Source: Microbacter margulisiae (lineage in GTDB: Bacteria > Bacteroidota > Bacteroidia > Bacteroidales > Paludibacteraceae). Taken from it: a stretch of DNA of 64,000 bases. Under the pieces are notes generated by a model, which saw only the letters and a list, made by a program, of their open reading frames with translations, searched no databases and was not told the origin of the DNA. The DNA is taken from contig NZ_JACHYB010000001.1 in assembly GCF_014192515.1 (NCBI RefSeq), forward strand, positions 620,001 through 684,000, written 5' to 3'. Of the stretch, positions 44,748 to 53,861 are shown one piece after another (position 1 is the stretch's first letter; every line of letters starts with the position of its first letter). Made by a program: the position numbers and the translations under genes.

Positions 44748-45764
44748 TCATTGAATCCCGAAATCACTAAGTTTAGTAGTCAGTGAAAAATGATATGCTA
44801 AACTGCCCGCCTGATATTCCGCAATTGCGAATCCAATTCTTACTCGAGAAATATTAATGCCAAAACCACCTGAAAATCCTGATAATGAACGTATATTAGC
44901 GATGGATAACTCCGAAGCACGCCGATCGTTATATGCTACAGTTAAATAAAAGTGATTACTTGGCAAAAAATCTATCGCAAAAATCAAATGTCGAAAAAGC
45001 ATATTGACTACAGATCCTGAGGTGGCAATGGAGTCATTTTCTTGGTAATTCAAATTCCAACGCTGTAGGTTTGTAGCCGTAACTGTTAACTGAAAAGGAG
45101 CATGTTCAAACTTTTTGGTAATACCCATTTCAATTTCAAAAGGCAATGGTTCCCGGGCTTGATCCCCATTTATGGCATCATATGATGTAATTTGTGTTCC
45201 AATGTTTTTTGCAACTATTCCAAAGGATGTCAGGCTTGTTTCATCGTGAAAATGAAGGCCTACATTTGCTGACAATCCTACACTGCTATAAGCTTCGTAA
45301 TGCGAATATATTGGCTGAAATGCAACTCCAATGTTCCACTTATCGCTTAAAGTTCTGGCATAAATTAAATTTACAGCATAATCTTGTGCATTGAATGTCC
45401 CTGTACTTACATTGTCAGAGGTATAACCCTGGAACTGACCATAATTAATATACCGAATTCCTAAAGCCCAATGATTAGTTTCACTTGCATTGAACCCATA
45501 AATAGCTGATCCAAAATTAATTCCAGCTAAGTAATTGGTATAATTTAGGCCTAAGGCATTTTTAGTATCTTCACTCAGCAAGGCAGGATTATTAAAAGCA
45601 AGATTAATATCCTGATCATATAACGAAACATTGGTTCCACCCATTGCTCCTAAGTGAGCTGAAGCAGGTAAATCCAGAAAAGAGTATACCGTATTACCAG
45701 CCTGAGCATTCAGTTGTAAAACAGAAAGTATTAAAAAATAGAGCAGTATAAGTTTTTTGTTCAT
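44748..45764 (-). CDS. porQ: Type IX secretion system protein PorQ
   Basis: 338 residues with signal peptide ending LNAQ. A beta-barrel of the PorV/FadL-like superfamily: the N-terminal plug [43 protein letters not shown] is the PorQ hallmark, followed by about 14 strands and the end [17 protein letters not shown]. PorQ works with PorU, PorV and PorZ in the attachment complex that processes and anchors type IX secretion cargo at the cell surface. Its place directly before cmk is typical. It implies a type IX system elsewhere in this genome. Confidence 0.9.
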   Translation of the reverse strand: MNKKLILLYFLILSVLQLNAQAGNTVYSFLDLPASAHLGAMGGTNVSLYDQDINLAFNNPALLSEDTKNALGLNYTNYLAGINFGSAIYGFNASETNHWALGIRYINYGQFQGYTSDNVSTGTFNAQDYAVNLIYARTLSDKWNIGVAFQPIYSHYEAYSSVGLSANVGLHFHDETSLTSFGIVAKNIGTQITSYDAINGDQAREPLPFEIEMGITKKFEHAPFQLTVTATNLQRWNLNYQENDSIATSGSVVNMLFRHLIFAIDFLPSNHFYLTVAYNDRRASELSIANIRSLSGFSGGFGINISRVRIGFAIAEYQAGSLAYHFSLTTKLSDFGIQ

Positions 45765-45824
45765 GAATGAAACAACGTCTTTTGTCTGTTTTTGCTATTT
45801 GAAAATCTTACTAGTAAAACGTTA

Positions 45825-46499
45825 TTATACAAGGAATATTTTCTGAAATGCCTTTTCTATTTTCATTTTAACTTCTGATAATTCCACTTTTCTTCCTAAT
45901 TCTTTTTCTATGGAAGTTACTCCTTTATCAACAAATCCACACGGATTAATAAACGAGAAGTAGCTCAAATCTGTAGATACATTTAAAGCAAATCCGTGCA
46001 TTGTTACAAAATGGCTGCTACGGACACCAATGGCACAAATTTTTCTGCTTCGAGAAGGATTATCTATATCTAACCAAACTCCTGTCGCCTTAGGCATACG
46101 ATCGGCTTTAATACCGTACTGAGCCAGTACATCGATAATAGCGGCTTCAACTTTATCTATGTATTGTTTTAACCCTAATTTGAAATTTTCTAAATCGAAT
46201 ATCGGATAACCCACTAATTGTCCCGGGCCATGATACGTTATATCTCCTCCGCGATTGGTTTGAAAAAACTCAGCTTTAGCTGCAATTAATTGAGCTTGGT
46301 TGATCAGTAAATTAGATATGATTCCATTTTTACCTAAAGTAAAGACGTGAGGATGCTCACATAATATTAAATAATTAGGAGTATCTTTCCCTTGTTGTTT
46401 GTCGGCAATAGTCTGATTAAATAATTCTTCCTGTTGCCCCCATGCTTCTTTATAAGAAATTAACCCCCAATCTATTATATTTATTTTTTGATTCATCAT
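45825..46499 (-). CDS. lipB: Octanoyltransferase LipB
   Basis: Transfers octanoate from acyl carrier protein to lipoyl domains, the start of lipoate synthesis. 224 residues with the family blocks EHPHVFTLGKNG, RGGDITYHGPGQLVGYPI, the acceptor lysine in RKICAIGVR and the catalytic cysteine in FINPCGF. It starts (ATG 46499, or the next codon) five bases after mtgA, forming an mtgA-lipB pair. lipA is not in the window. Confidence 0.95.
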   Translation of the reverse strand: MMNQKINIIDWGLISYKEAWGQQEELFNQTIADKQQGKDTPNYLILCEHPHVFTLGKNGIISNLLINQAQLIAAKAEFFQTNRGGDITYHGPGQLVGYPIFDLENFKLGLKQYIDKVEAAIIDVLAQYGIKADRMPKATGVWLDIDNPSRSRKICAIGVRSSHFVTMHGFALNVSTDLSYFSFINPCGFVDKGVTSIEKELGRKVELSEVKMKIEKAFQKIFLV

Positions 46500-46504
46500 A
46501 GTTA

Positions 46505-47188
46505 CTATTTTTCAAATGAAACTTTAGGAAGTTCACTCATTAGATGTAAAATTTTTGCCTGTCGTTCAAGCAAATATGCTGACGGATGTGCCGGATTAAA
46601 TTTACGTGGATTAGGTAACGACACTGCGATCAAAACTGCCTGTGATTTAGATAATTGTGATGCATGACAGTGAAAATAATGTTCTGCGGCAGCCTCAACT
46701 CCATAAATTCCATCTCCCGTTTCAATCACGTTCAGGTACACTTCCATTATATGCTCTTTCCCCCAACATGTTTCAATCAGTAAGGTAAAATAGGCTTCAA
46801 TAGCTTTCCGCACATATGATCTGTCTGGGAGAAGAAAGACATTTTTTGCAGTTTGTTGCGAAATGGTACTTCCACCTCTTATACGCCTGCTATGTTCGTT
46901 ATGTTTAAATGCTTCTTCTATAGCTTTTTCGTCAAAGCCGAAATGTTCCATAAACAAATTATCTTCAGATGCAATGACTGCTTGTACCATATTGGGAGAA
47001 ATCTTATCAAGTGGTTCCCATTTTTTTTCAATGACAGGTTTTTGTCCGTGAATAATTTTATCAGCTGATCTGACTATCATTAATGGAGTAATAAACACAG
47101 GCACAAAACGATAAACAATAACAGATAAAAGGCTGAACATAAAGCCAGCAAGCAGGATAATTCCAATGACTCTCCCAAATTTTTTCAT
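46505..47188 (-). CDS. mtgA: Monofunctional peptidoglycan transglycosylase
   Basis: 227 residues from ATG 47188 (seven codons after the frame's first Met). One N-terminal membrane helix, then a GT51 domain: AVIASEDNLFMEHFGFD with the catalytic Glu of the EDxxFxxHxG motif, RRIRGGSTISQQTAKNVFL, WGKEHIMEVYLNVIETGDGIYGVEAAA. It polymerises lipid II into glycan strands at the outer face of the inner membrane and lacks a transpeptidase domain. It shares a promoter with lipB. Confidence 0.93.
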   Translation of the reverse strand: MKKFGRVIGIILLAGFMFSLLSVIVYRFVPVFITPLMIVRSADKIIHGQKPVIEKKWEPLDKISPNMVQAVIASEDNLFMEHFGFDEKAIEEAFKHNEHSRRIRGGSTISQQTAKNVFLLPDRSYVRKAIEAYFTLLIETCWGKEHIMEVYLNVIETGDGIYGVEAAAEHYFHCHASQLSKSQAVLIAVSLPNPRKFNPAHPSAYLLERQAKILHLMSELPKVSFEK

Positions 47189-47211
47189 GATGAAGAATGA
47201 AAAGAACAATA

Positions 47212-47219
47212 CAAAGATA
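47212..47219 (-). promoter_or_regulatory. Putative -7 element of mtgA-lipB
   Basis: Minus-strand TATCTTTG, 24 bases before the mtgA ATG. It supports the start at 47188. Confidence 0.5.
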
Positions 47220-47286
47220 GTTAATTTTGTTCAGTTTCTTAGGGACAAGATAGCAAGTTTCATTAGGTAACTCCTTTTAATTTTGC

Positions 47287-47294
47287 TAACTTTG
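47287..47294 (+). promoter_or_regulatory. Putative -7 element of engB
   Basis: TAACTTTG fits TAnnTTTG, 58 bases before the engB ATG. It is divergent from the mtgA promoter about 70 bases away. Confidence 0.45.
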
Positions 47295-47351
47295 CATGGC
47301 TTATTCCAATAAAATTAAAGTGGTCTCACCACGAACACCCAATTGAGGTTT

Positions 47352-47957
47352 ATGAATATTTTTTCTTCTGAATTTATCAAAAGCAACACAGATGTTCGAT
47401 CTTGTCCTGAAACTGCATTACCGGAGTATGCTTTTATAGGCCGTTCTAATGTAGGCAAATCATCGTTAATCAACATGTTAACTCAAAAGAACGGTCTTGC
47501 ATTAACTTCTGGGAAACCAGGTAAGACGTTATTGATCAATCATTTTCTGATTAATAAAGAATGGTTTCTTGTTGATTTACCTGGTTATGGATTTGCGCAA
47601 ACAGGGCTGGCAGCCCGTGAACGATTGAGGAAAATGATTGATTCTTATATCCTGCTCCGTAAGCCATTAATTAATCTTTTTGTATTAATAGACTCCAGGC
47701 TTGAACCTCAATCGATTGATTTACAATTTATAGAATGGTTAGGTGTTCAAGAGATTCCTTTTTCAATTGTTTTTACAAAAACCGATAAGCTATCAGTAAC
47801 ACAGTTTCTGAACAATAGGAAAAAATATGAAGAAACTTTATTTCAGACATGGGAAACATTGCCTCTCATTTTTGAAACATCCTCAAAAACAGGAAAAGGA
47901 AGGGTCGAAATACTGAACTATATTGAGGAATTGAATGATCAATATGGCAAAAATTAG
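47352..47957 (+). CDS. engB: Ribosome biogenesis GTPase EngB (YihA/YsxC)
   Basis: 201 residues from ATG 47352 (a TTG three codons upstream is in frame). TRAFAC GTPase: G1 [10 protein letters not shown]2/switch region with [15 protein letters not shown]3 DLPGYGFA, G4 TKTDK, G5 ETSSKTGKG. Needed for 50S subunit assembly. The last four bases overlap the end of recR on the other strand. Confidence 0.95.
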   Translation: MNIFSSEFIKSNTDVRSCPETALPEYAFIGRSNVGKSSLINMLTQKNGLALTSGKPGKTLLINHFLINKEWFLVDLPGYGFAQTGLAARERLRKMIDSYILLRKPLINLFVLIDSRLEPQSIDLQFIEWLGVQEIPFSIVFTKTDKLSVTQFLNNRKKYEETLFQTWETLPLIFETSSKTGKGRVEILNYIEELNDQYGKN

Positions 47958-48568
47958 TAACTAAAAGGAGTTCGGTTTACGATCGATCGTCCTAAAGTAA
48001 TTTCGTCTGCGTATTCTAATTCATTACCAATGGCTATGCCTCTGGCAATTGTTGTAATTTTAACTTGACACGCACTTAATTTTCTATACAAGTAATAGGC
48101 TGTCGTATCACCTTCCATTGTTGGACTTAGAGCCATGAAGATTTCCTGAATATCACCTTGTGCGACTCGTTCCACTAAACTGTCTATTTCCAGATCGCTT
48201 GGAGCAATGCCTTCCATTGGCGAAATGATTCCACCTAATACGTGATATAAGCCATTGAATTGCTGCGTATTTTCAATAGAAATCACATCTTTAATGTTTT
48301 CAACCACACATATGATGGACTGATCCCGGCCAGAATCTGCACAAATGTCGCAAATTTCAGTGTCAGAAATATTGTGACATCTTTTGCAATAATGAATTTC
48401 ATGTTTAAGCCGGATCAATGTATTCCCGAATTTTTCAACATCAGGGGTTGGTTGATGTAAAAGATACAAGACTAATCGTAATGCGGTCTTTTTACCTATG
48501 CCAGGCAGTTTTGAAAATTCATTTACAGCAGCTTCGAGTAAAGCAGATGGAAAGCTTTGGAAACTCAT
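47954..48568 (-). CDS. recR: Recombination protein RecR
   Basis: 204 residues. A helix-hairpin-helix N-terminus ([20 protein letters not shown]), a four-cysteine zinc finger [16 protein letters not shown] (about 58-73), a Toprim domain with [13 protein letters not shown] and [11 protein letters not shown], and a Walker-like C-terminus with [21 protein letters not shown]. It works with RecO and RecF in loading RecA at gaps. Convergent with engB. Confidence 0.96.
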   Translation of the reverse strand: MSFQSFPSALLEAAVNEFSKLPGIGKKTALRLVLYLLHQPTPDVEKFGNTLIRLKHEIHYCKRCHNISDTEICDICADSGRDQSIICVVENIKDVISIENTQQFNGLYHVLGGIISPMEGIAPSDLEIDSLVERVAQGDIQEIFMALSPTMEGDTTAYYLYRKLSACQVKITTIARGIAIGNELEYADEITLGRSIVNRTPFSY

Positions 48569-48615
48569 GTGATACTAAAAATAGGTCTAATTATTGAGTT
48601 ATGGTTTTATATTGA

Positions 48616-48645
48616 ACAAAAGCTGCCTTATAAAGCAGCTTTTGT
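48616..48645 (-). terminator. Bidirectional terminator between recR and the rluB-like gene
   Basis: An 11-pair stem with ACAAAAGCTGC (48616-48626) and GCAGCTTTTGT (48635-48645), eight-base loop, A- and T-rich flanks. It ends the minus-strand rluB-like transcript 42 bases past its stop. Confidence 0.8.
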
Positions 48646-48686
48646 CTATATAGTTTAATAAATAGCAAACGAGAAGTTGAAAAACA

Positions 48687-49952
48687 TTATTCAAACGCAC
48701 CCATTTTCAACATGTTAACCTCTTTTTGTGTGAGGTATCTCCATGTTCCACGCGGTAACCCTTTCTTTGTCAGACCTGCAAAAAATACGCGATCCAAACG
48801 TTTAACCCGATAACCTAAATGGTCGAATATACGTCGTACGATACGATTACGTCCTGAGTGAATTTCAATGCCAATCTGTTTGTGGTCTTGTTCATCTACA
48901 TAATGAATTTCATCGGCATGTATTTCTCCGTCTTCCAACTCGATACCGGTATAAATTTTTTCCATGTCTGCTTTTGAAAGATTTTTATCTAAGAAAACAT
49001 GATAAATTTTCTTTTTATTATATTTCGGATGGGTTAGCTTTGACGCTAAATCACCATCATTTGTAAGTAAAAGCACTCCTGTCGTACTTCTATCCAAACG
49101 ACCTACTGGATAAATCCGTTCAGAACAAGCATTTTTGACCAGATCAAGCACTGTTTTCCGTTCTTTTGGATCGTCAACTGTGGTAACAAAATCTTTGGGT
49201 TTATTGAGCAGAAGATACACTTTTTTTTCAGACTGTACGGATTGATCATGAAATAAAACTTTATCCGTGGGCATAATTTTTGTGCCTAATTCCGTTACTA
49301 TTTCTCCATTTACGGATATAACGCCGGCTTTTATATATTCATCAGCTTCTCGTCGTGAACAAATCCCTGCATTTGCTAAAAACTTATTGAGTCTTACAGG
49401 CTCATTTGCGTTTGGAAGCGGGGCATAAGTTCGTGGTGCAGGCGTTGGTCTGTATGCCTGTTGGCGAGGACGGGAAGTGTTTCCGTTAAAGTTATTTCGT
49501 TGATTATTATAACTTTGTGAGGATTTTTGAGTTGAAAAATCTCTCCTTTCTTTATTATAGCTGTTGCCGTAATTTTCAGAGCGATTGCGATTAGGATCCT
49601 GAGATGAATAAGTTCTACGATTTGATGAGTCGTTTGAACTGCGGTATGATTTCGAATAGTCACGATTACCTCCTTCAAAAGAATTCCCATCATTAGAATA
49701 TGGTTTGTTGTTATAATTATTATAACCACGCTGTGTATTGTTTCTATTCGCATTGTCGCGTGAATATGGCCTTTGTTGAAAGTTATCACGTGATTTATAA
49801 TTGTTGCCTGAAAAGTTTGGTTTTTCTGATGATCCATGTACAGAAAAACGTTTCCGAGTTCTATTCTCTTTGTTAAAATTACCGTCACGGCTGGCATGTT
49901 CATTTCCTGACTGTTGATCAGAATTTTGCCAATTATTATCATTAAAGTCCAT
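48687..49952 (-). CDS. rluB: Pseudouridine synthase (RsuA/RluB family) with long Asn/Arg/Ser-rich N-terminus
   Basis: 421 residues. Residues 1-180 are low complexity, dominated by Asn, Arg, Ser, Tyr, Gly and Gln (for example RGYNNYNNKPYSND), and probably disordered. Residues about 185-245 form an S4 RNA-binding domain (VRLNKFLANAGICSRREADEYI). The rest is the catalytic domain with the active Asp in PVGRLDRSTTGVLLLTND and IEIHSGRNRIVRRIFDHLGYRV. RluB-type enzymes modify helix 80 of 23S rRNA; the exact target here is inferred. A second frame over the low-complexity part is a shadow. Confidence 0.9.
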   Translation of the reverse strand: MDFNDNNWQNSDQQSGNEHASRDGNFNKENRTRKRFSVHGSSEKPNFSGNNYKSRDNFQQRPYSRDNANRNNTQRGYNNYNNKPYSNDGNSFEGGNRDYSKSYRSSNDSSNRRTYSSQDPNRNRSENYGNSYNKERRDFSTQKSSQSYNNQRNNFNGNTSRPRQQAYRPTPAPRTYAPLPNANEPVRLNKFLANAGICSRREADEYIKAGVISVNGEIVTELGTKIMPTDKVLFHDQSVQSEKKVYLLLNKPKDFVTTVDDPKERKTVLDLVKNACSERIYPVGRLDRSTTGVLLLTNDGDLASKLTHPKYNKKKIYHVFLDKNLSKADMEKIYTGIELEDGEIHADEIHYVDEQDHKQIGIEIHSGRNRIVRRIFDHLGYRVKRLDRVFFAGLTKKGLPRGTWRYLTQKEVNMLKMGAFE

Positions 49953-50013
49953 TGTTGAAATAATTAATAAGGTTGGTATAGGACATGAATTATATAGATG
50001 AGTATTTGATTAT

Positions 50014-51870
50014 TTATTGTAAGTTCTCATCTATAAGTTTAATTTTCTTTTCAATCAAGTTTCGTTCTTCTTTTAGTCGTTCTATTTTGCGTTCAAGTTC
50101 TGTAACAATGGTATCTGATTTTTTTGATTTTGCTGTAATGAATCCAATATTGTTTTCGTATGTGGCAATTTCTGATTTCAGTGTGTCATAAGTCCGTAGC
50201 AATTTTTCCCGTTCTCGGAATAATTGATTGGAGTGATCCCCTTCAATCATTTTTTCAACTGTGTCTTTAAACGAAATGAGTTTCCGGTTGACAGCATCAA
50301 TATTCAATGCATCCATTTGCTTATTTACCGCATCTTTGAATGATTTAAATATTTTGTCTTTCTCTTTAAAAGGGACATGTCCAATCGTATGCCATTGGGA
50401 AAGTAATTCTTTCAAATGATCAAATGATTCTTGAACGTTATCAGTTTTTTTCAGTGCATTGATTTTATCTATCAACTCCTGTTTTAAATTCAAATTGCCC
50501 ATCTCTTCTACTTTTTTTGAAGAAAAGGTTTTTGCTTTTTCTTCAAAAAAATGATCACAAGCAGATACGAATCTTTTCCATAATGCATCAGAATATTTTT
50601 TTGCAACTGGGCCAATTGTTTTCCATTCCTTTTGGATCTGGATTAATATGTCAGTCGTATTTTTCCAGTCAGTGCTATCTTTCAATGATTCAGCTTTTTC
50701 ACAAAGAACTTTTTTCTTTTCATAATTTGCATCCAATTCAGCTTTGGAGGCTTTCATGAATTCGCTTTTTTGTTGGAAAAAATGATCACAAGTAGTTCGG
50801 AAACGTTCGTAGATTTTGATATTTTCTTTGCGAGGAGCGAAACCAACACCTTTCCATTGATGTTGCAATTCAATGATTTCGTTTGTTTTGTTTTCCCAAT
50901 CACGGAAGCTAATCAATTTAGAATAATCAATAGCCTCTACACGTTCACATAATTTTGTTTTAGCTTGTAAATTAAGTTCTTCCTGAGCTTTTAATCCAGC
51001 AAAAAACTCTTGGTGCTTTTTATTTACAACAGTAGATGCAGTTTTGAAACGTTCCCAGACTTCTTCTCTAAATTCACGTGCAACTGGACCTATTTCACGC
51101 CATTCTTCATGTAATTTTTGCAGCATACGCGAGGCTACAACAACATCTTTTTCAATCGCCAGTTTTTCGGCAGCAACACATAAAGCTATTTTTTGTTCCA
51201 GGTTTTTTTTGAAGTCATAATCGCGAAGCTCATTATTGATTTTAATCAGATCGTAAAAGCGTTCCATGTATCCATTATAGATTTTCCAAAGCTCATTGAC
51301 TTTCGTTTGAGGAATTGCGCCAATACTCTTCCATTCTTGTTGTAATTTTTTGAAAATAGGCAAACTCTCTCCAACATCACCTGATTCTGCAATTTCTTTT
51401 AACTGCTCTAAGATAGACAATTTCTTTTTGAGATTATCTTCTTTGGTCTTTTCAATATTTTCTGCATATGCATATTTCTGATCTTTGTATGTTTGAAGCA
51501 ATGCTTTAAATTGAAGTTCATCTTCGTCCGGAAGTGGGGTAAAGTCTGTTTCAATACCCCCATTTTCAACGAAAGTTTTTTTCTGTTGTTCAATTTCAAG
51601 CTTATGTTTGCGATAAAAATATTGCTTAATCCCTTCAACTTCTTCTTTGTCAATTTTTTCTATAGGATTTTTTAAAATTTCCTGGAGCTTCTCTATTAGA
51701 GCTGTTTTTGTTAATGAAGCAAATTCGCGGAAAGATTCATTTTCTTTGTTGACATCTATCTGCTCAACGGATTGTTCTTCTGACGCCTGTTGAAGGTCAG
51801 AATTTTCCGAATTTGTATACGATAAAGTCGATTCTGAGGATTGTGGCTTGATGTCATCAAGAGTGTCCAT
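50014..51870 (-). CDS. DUF349 repeat protein, coiled-coil
   Basis: 618 residues from ATG 51870. An acidic N-terminus is followed by five DUF349-type repeats, each with a (L/I)QxxWKxIG core: LQQEWKSIGAIP, LHEEWREIGPVA, LQHQWKGVGFAP, IQKEWKTIGPVA, LLSQWHTIGHVP, and an R/K/E-rich coiled coil at the C-terminus (ERKIERLKEERNLIEKKIKLIDENL). Soluble. The family is widespread in Bacteroidota and Actinobacteria, with no settled function; links to RNA or ribosome regulation have been suggested. Monocistronic. Confidence 0.88.
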   Translation of the reverse strand: MDTLDDIKPQSSESTLSYTNSENSDLQQASEEQSVEQIDVNKENESFREFASLTKTALIEKLQEILKNPIEKIDKEEVEGIKQYFYRKHKLEIEQQKKTFVENGGIETDFTPLPDEDELQFKALLQTYKDQKYAYAENIEKTKEDNLKKKLSILEQLKEIAESGDVGESLPIFKKLQQEWKSIGAIPQTKVNELWKIYNGYMERFYDLIKINNELRDYDFKKNLEQKIALCVAAEKLAIEKDVVVASRMLQKLHEEWREIGPVAREFREEVWERFKTASTVVNKKHQEFFAGLKAQEELNLQAKTKLCERVEAIDYSKLISFRDWENKTNEIIELQHQWKGVGFAPRKENIKIYERFRTTCDHFFQQKSEFMKASKAELDANYEKKKVLCEKAESLKDSTDWKNTTDILIQIQKEWKTIGPVAKKYSDALWKRFVSACDHFFEEKAKTFSSKKVEEMGNLNLKQELIDKINALKKTDNVQESFDHLKELLSQWHTIGHVPFKEKDKIFKSFKDAVNKQMDALNIDAVNRKLISFKDTVEKMIEGDHSNQLFREREKLLRTYDTLKSEIATYENNIGFITAKSKKSDTIVTELERKIERLKEERNLIEKKIKLIDENLQ

Positions 51871-51948
51871 GGGCAATATTGTTAGAGTGTTAAAAAGGAA
51901 CGATGAAGATCAAAACGAAAGTTCGATAATCACTTATTCAATGTGTTG

Positions 51949-51956
51949 CAAAATTA
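51949..51956 (-). promoter_or_regulatory. Putative -7 element of the DUF349 gene
   Basis: Minus-strand TAATTTTG fits TAnnTTTG, 79 bases before the ATG. Confidence 0.4.
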
Positions 51957-52124
51957 GCGACTTTTTTTCTCATTACAAAGTGTTTCGGAATATATTATGC
52001 GATCGCTTTTACTACAAAGCATCTATGCTAAAAATATTATTTGACAAAATCAGTGGTCAATAATATCAGTGTAATTTTTTTTGTTTTAAGACCTCTTGAT
52101 AGCTATAAATAGTTATTTTTCTTG

Positions 52125-52132
52125 TATTTTTG
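52125..52132 (+). promoter_or_regulatory. Putative -7 element of rfbB
   Basis: TATTTTTG fits TAnnTTTG, 44 bases before the rfbB ATG. The nearest TTG upstream (52096-52098) is 26 bases away, longer than usual. Confidence 0.4.
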
Positions 52133-52175
52133 TAGTCTGAAGGATTTAAATTCTGAAATATAAAAATATCTGATA

Positions 52176-53228
52176 ATGAAAAGTCTACTAATCACGGGTG
52201 GGGCAGGTTTTATTGGTTCGCATGTAGTTGATCTTTTTGTGAACAAATATCCTGACTATCAAATTATCACATTGGATGCTCTGACCTATGCGGGCAATTT
52301 GGAAAATCTGAACAATGTTTTGAGTAAGCCAAACCATATTTTTGAAAAAGAAGATGTTACAGACACAAATGCTATTCACCGTTTATTTGAAAAATATCAA
52401 TTTGATGGCATTATTCATTTAGCAGCCGAATCACACGTGGATCGCTCTATTACAGACCCATTATCATTTGTCAGAACGAATGTGTTGGGAACAGTAAATT
52501 TACTTCATGCAGCTAAAGAATTATGGAAGAACGCATATGAAGATAAACGGTTTTACCATATTTCTACAGATGAAGTCTATGGCTCATTAAGTCAGGAAGG
52601 TAAATTTCATGAAACAACCTCTTATGATCCTCGAAGCCCATATTCAGCATCAAAAGCAAGTTCAGATCATTTTGTCAGGGCGTTTCATCATACTTTTGGA
52701 TTACCTGTTGTTGTTTCCAATTGTTCAAATAATTATGGGGCACGACAGTTCCCTGAAAAATTGATTCCATTAGCTATCAATAATATTAAACATCAAAAAC
52801 CTATTCCTATATATGGGAGAGGCGAAAATATTCGTGATTGGCTTTATGTAAACGATCATGCTGCTGCTATTGATCTCATCTTTCATCATGGCGTAAATGG
52901 AGAAACTTATAATATTGGAGGAAATAATGAATGGTCGAATATTAGTTTAATCAGGCTATTATGTAAAATAATGGATAAAAAATTGGGGCGCGTATCAGGA
53001 GCCTCTGAGCAATTAATTACATTCATCACTGACAGAGCAGGGCACGATTTACGATACGCGATTGATTCATCAAAGCTGCAACATGACTTAGGATGGAAGC
53101 CATCATTACTATTTGAAGAAGGCTTGGAAAAAACAGTTGACTGGTATCTTGCTAATGAAAAATGGCTCGACGACATTACGTCCGGGGCATATCAACAGTA
53201 TTATAAAAAACAATACAATCTGAAATAA
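52176..53228 (+). CDS. rfbB: dTDP-glucose 4,6-dehydratase
   Basis: 350 residues, extended short-chain dehydrogenase. NAD-binding GGAGFIGSHVV (residues 7-17), HLAAESHVDRSI, catalytic STDEVYG (Thr, Asp, Glu) and YSASKASSD (Tyr-x3-Lys), NNYGARQFPEKLIP, GRGENIRDWLYVNDH. It makes dTDP-4-keto-6-deoxyglucose on the way to L-rhamnose and other deoxysugars for surface polysaccharides. The usual rfbA, rfbC and rfbD neighbours are absent. xseB follows after 34 bases. Confidence 0.95.
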   Translation: MKSLLITGGAGFIGSHVVDLFVNKYPDYQIITLDALTYAGNLENLNNVLSKPNHIFEKEDVTDTNAIHRLFEKYQFDGIIHLAAESHVDRSITDPLSFVRTNVLGTVNLLHAAKELWKNAYEDKRFYHISTDEVYGSLSQEGKFHETTSYDPRSPYSASKASSDHFVRAFHHTFGLPVVVSNCSNNYGARQFPEKLIPLAINNIKHQKPIPIYGRGENIRDWLYVNDHAAAIDLIFHHGVNGETYNIGGNNEWSNISLIRLLCKIMDKKLGRVSGASEQLITFITDRAGHDLRYAIDSSKLQHDLGWKPSLLFEEGLEKTVDWYLANEKWLDDITSGAYQQYYKKQYNLK

Positions 53229-53262
53229 GATAGCTACAAAATTTGAAATTCTATAGGATTAT

Positions 53263-53460
53263 ATGCCGAAATTTAAAAAAAGCTACTCTGAGTCTATTGA
53301 AGAACTGGAAAAATTATTGGAACAACTCGAAAAAAATGAGATTCCTTTAGAAGAACTGTCTGAAGTGGTAAAAAAGGCAACAGATTTAATTCATCAATGT
53401 CAAAAGCAATTGTTTGAAACTGACTCAGAAATTCAAAAATTGTTTGAAGATATCGGATGA
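53263..53460 (+). CDS. xseB: Exodeoxyribonuclease VII small subunit
   Basis: 65 residues, helical hairpin: YSESIEELEKLLEQLEKNEIPLEELSEVVKKATDLIHQCQKQL matches the XseB family over its full length. It binds the large subunit XseA to form exonuclease VII, which degrades single-stranded DNA. xseA is not adjacent. The stop codon is 9 bases from the convergent dgkA end. Confidence 0.9.
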   Translation: MPKFKKSYSESIEELEKLLEQLEKNEIPLEELSEVVKKATDLIHQCQKQLFETDSEIQKLFEDIG

Positions 53461-53469
53461 CGCATGTTT

Positions 53470-53856
53470 TCAGTGAAATAAATCAATGATTTTTGGGGCA
53501 AAAATGATGATGCCAATGATGGCAGAAGCAATGCTTACAATTAAAACTGCTCCTGCAGCAATATCTTTGACTATGCCGGCCTTATGATTCCATTCAGGAG
53601 AAACCAGATCAACTAATTTTTCAATAGCTGTATTAAATAACTCAGCAGCAATCACTATTCCTATACAGACAATAATAACACTCCACTCGAGTATGCTTAG
53701 ATGTAGAAGATAGGCAAGCGATATGGCTGCGATTGCCACAAAAACGTGCACCCGGATATTTACTTCGCCTTTATTGAGTGATGTTTTAATTCCACGAAGG
53801 GCGTATCGAAAGCTATTGATAAATCGCAGGAAAGAAGGAGATTTTGTTGTCGACAT
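53470..53856 (-). CDS. dgkA: Diacylglycerol kinase family membrane protein (DgkA/UndPK type)
   Basis: 128 residues with three membrane helices. SFRYALRGIKTSLNKGEVNIRVHVFVA at the start, then EWSVIIVCIGIVIAAELFNTAIEKLVDLV with the catalytic Glu and the NTAIEK motif, then HKAGIVKDIAAGAVL. Proteobacterial members use diacylglycerol; many Gram-positive members use undecaprenol, and which applies here is open. Last of the four-gene unit rlmD-GT2-marC-dgkA (gaps of 10, 2 and 3 bases). Confidence 0.9.
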   Translation of the reverse strand: MSTTKSPSFLRFINSFRYALRGIKTSLNKGEVNIRVHVFVAIAAISLAYLLHLSILEWSVIIVCIGIVIAAELFNTAIEKLVDLVSPEWNHKAGIVKDIAAGAVLIVSIASAIIGIIIFAPKIIDLFH

Positions 53857-53861
53857 ATTAA

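Noticed and set aside
49394..49942. A 182-codon minus-strand frame over the N-terminal part of the rluB-like gene
   Set aside because: It is an alternative phase of the Asn/Arg-rich repeat region; its Ile/Thr-rich composition is a by-product of the AAT/CGT-rich codons of the real frame.
51201..51208. A8/T8 runs in other genes (DUF349, PBP4, maeB, peptidase)
   Set aside because: Runs of eight are expected at this AT content and none lies at a domain boundary with near stops in both frames.
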